DNA from: Bradyrhizobium barranii subsp. apii | GTDB taxonomy: Bacteria; Pseudomonadota; Alphaproteobacteria; Rhizobiales; Xanthobacteraceae | Length of the DNA: 64,000 nt | Direction: 5' to 3' | Assembly: GCF_011516635.5 (NCBI RefSeq) | Contig: NZ_CP096255.1 | Span: 4,648,501-4,712,500, forward strand | Part shown: piece by piece, positions 62,898 through 64,000 of the stretch | How the letters are laid out: each line of letters starts with the position of its first letter | Numbering within the stretch: position 1 is the stretch's first letter | Made by a program: the position numbers and the translations under genes | Notes under the pieces: generated by a model | What the model was told of the DNA's origin: nothing | What the model saw: only the letters and a program-made list of their open reading frames with translations | Databases searched by the model: none

Positions 62898-64000
62898 TCA
62901 GGCACCGGTCCGCTTAAGCCAGTCAAGCTCGGTTTCCTCGACCAACCAGAGATAGTCCACGCCTTCGATCTCGCGTGAGCAAATCAACAGCCGCTCCCGC
63001 GCATCCCTCATGGCGCGGTTGAAGGCGCTGCGCTTGACGGCATCTCTGGCCCGCTGATCTTCATTATCGGCCGGATAGCTGGCGATGAACTCAGTCCGTA
63101 CTTGTTCGAGGGTTACAGCGTGGACTTTCGGTCCGTCGTTGCCGTATGGGAAAAGGTCCCGGCAGCGCTCGATGACCACAGTTTCCATGGCGCTGCGGAA
63201 AATCCGCAAGGTCTTGGTCCAGCTCCCCTTACCGCTGGTGTTCTTGCCGGTGTCGTCGCGCTCTGGCTTCCATTCGATGGCACAGGTGGTTTCGCCGTCG
63301 CCGAGATCGACCTCAACTAGGTTGAACGGAAATTCGACACCAGACTTGCCGTTGCGCAATTTCCTGACTTTCATCCTCGTGTTGCTGATGCTACCGCCGA
63401 CGTCACGGTCAGCCAGCATCGCCAGCACCAGGTCACTGGCGTCTTCCTTGTTGCTGGAGCCCTTGGTACCAACTTCGATATTCTTGCCGAAGTGATCGAC
63501 GACCAGCACGAACGCGCCGGTCTTCTGGCTGAGACCTCGCAGCCCGTTCATGACCTGCTGGGTTTCGGCGGCGCTGTTGGCATCCTGGAAATCGACCGAG
63601 GCCATCATGGTATCAATGATGATGCAAACCAACGGTACGCCGAATTTCTCAAGCATTTGATTGTGAACGGTCCGCGCGATGGTAAGCAGCTGTTCAGATC
63701 CGGCCTTGGTATTGAACCGGACCGACTCCTCGATCCATACCAGCGGCAGATGGTTGAGGTCGGCCTCGATCGGGTTGCCCGCAGCTGATGCAACAAACGC
63801 AGCGGCGCGAATCTTGTGCTCGACGCCTTTGAGCCGGGTGCGAACTTCGTCGCCACCTTCAGCTGCGACAAATAGCACGCCACCGGGGCGGGCAATCTCG
63901 CGGCCGGCGAACGGCATGCCCGATGCAATCGATGCGCTGAGATCGAAGGCAGCGAACGTTTTGCAAGCGCCCCATTGACCGGACATCAGGCCGATTCCCT
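62898..64000 (-). CDS. RepA-like AAA ATPase/helicase (5' end outside window)
   Basis: The frame enters from beyond the right edge; 367 residues are visible. GIGLMSGQWGACKTFAAFDL is the Walker A region, VPLVCIIIDTMMASVDFQDA the Walker B region, and TGAFVLVVDHFGKN the following motif, as in RepA/RSF1010-like DnaB-fold ATPases of mobile elements and plasmid-like islands. The C-terminus has a DNA-binding-like part (RAMRDARERLLICSREIEGV). The gene suggests an integrated element continuing past the window. Confidence 0.8.
   Translation of the reverse strand, partial: GIGLMSGQWGACKTFAAFDLSASIASGMPFAGREIARPGGVLFVAAEGGDEVRTRLKGVEHKIRAAAFVASAAGNPIEADLNHLPLVWIEESVRFNTKAGSEQLLTIARTVHNQMLEKFGVPLVCIIIDTMMASVDFQDANSAAETQQVMNGLRGLSQKTGAFVLVVDHFGKNIEVGTKGSSNKEDASDLVLAMLADRDVGGSISNTRMKVRKLRNGKSGVEFPFNLVEVDLGDGETTCAIEWKPERDDTGKNTSGKGSWTKTLRIFRSAMETVVIERCRDLFPYGNDGPKVHAVTLEQVRTEFIASYPADNEDQRARDAVKRSAFNRAMRDARERLLICSREIEGVDYLWLVEETELDWLKRTGA

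Overview
The window is a high-GC alphaproteobacterial chromosome segment, almost certainly from Bradyrhizobium or a close relative. Three things point there: the gene order yceD-plsX-fabH-ihfA-merR and glyA-nrdR-ribD-ribE-ribH-nusB-thiL, the Asp-type HemB, and five intergenic palindromic repeats of the sort scattered through Bradyrhizobium genomes. Assignments rest on reading translated sequence and on remembered family motifs; no database was searched.

Region 1 (1-27430) is ordinary core genome. It holds a class III nucleotidyl cyclase (cut by the window start), a divergent MocR regulator/FMN-split-barrel pair, an MFS exporter, the manganese importer MntH with a Mur-type box, Bpt, an RDD protein, HemB, an LdtR-like MarR regulator, glyA, nrdR, the riboflavin genes, nusB, thiL, a YkgJ-like protein, the K+-independent proton pyrophosphatase with a strong terminator, a Bug-type binding protein, a BamE/OmlA lipoprotein, the bc1 chaperone, and yceD-plsX-fabH-ihfA-merR.

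Region 2 starts at a tRNA-Pro(GGG) gene (27533-27610), a plausible integration site. From here to the window end the repeats disappear and the content becomes accessory. A tight five-gene operon (28009-39245) encodes a SNF2 helicase with a C-terminal DUF3883-like domain, a PtuA-like ATPase, a PtuB-like HNH nuclease, a DUF1156 adenine methyltransferase and a DUF499 ATPase. It looks like a Septu pair inserted inside a BREX/DISARM-related modification cassette. A DUF433/PIN-like candidate toxin-antitoxin pair follows.

Region 3 (40695-45722) is a decaying mobile zone: a frameshifted tyrosine recombinase, a serine recombinase, a frameshifted HTH gene, a small phage-type protein, and an intact small gene with at least one dead paralogue.

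Region 4 (45723-61072) is a minus-strand three-gene unit of more than 15 kb encoding proteins of about 2209 (Tat signal), 835 and 1965 residues that I cannot assign to any family. It is read divergently from a secreted matrixin-like metalloprotease, with a perfect 9-bp inverted repeat in between. A small secreted Cys protein and a partial RepA-like ATPase follow. The three giant genes and the hybrid defence operon are the two strongest candidates for undescribed systems.
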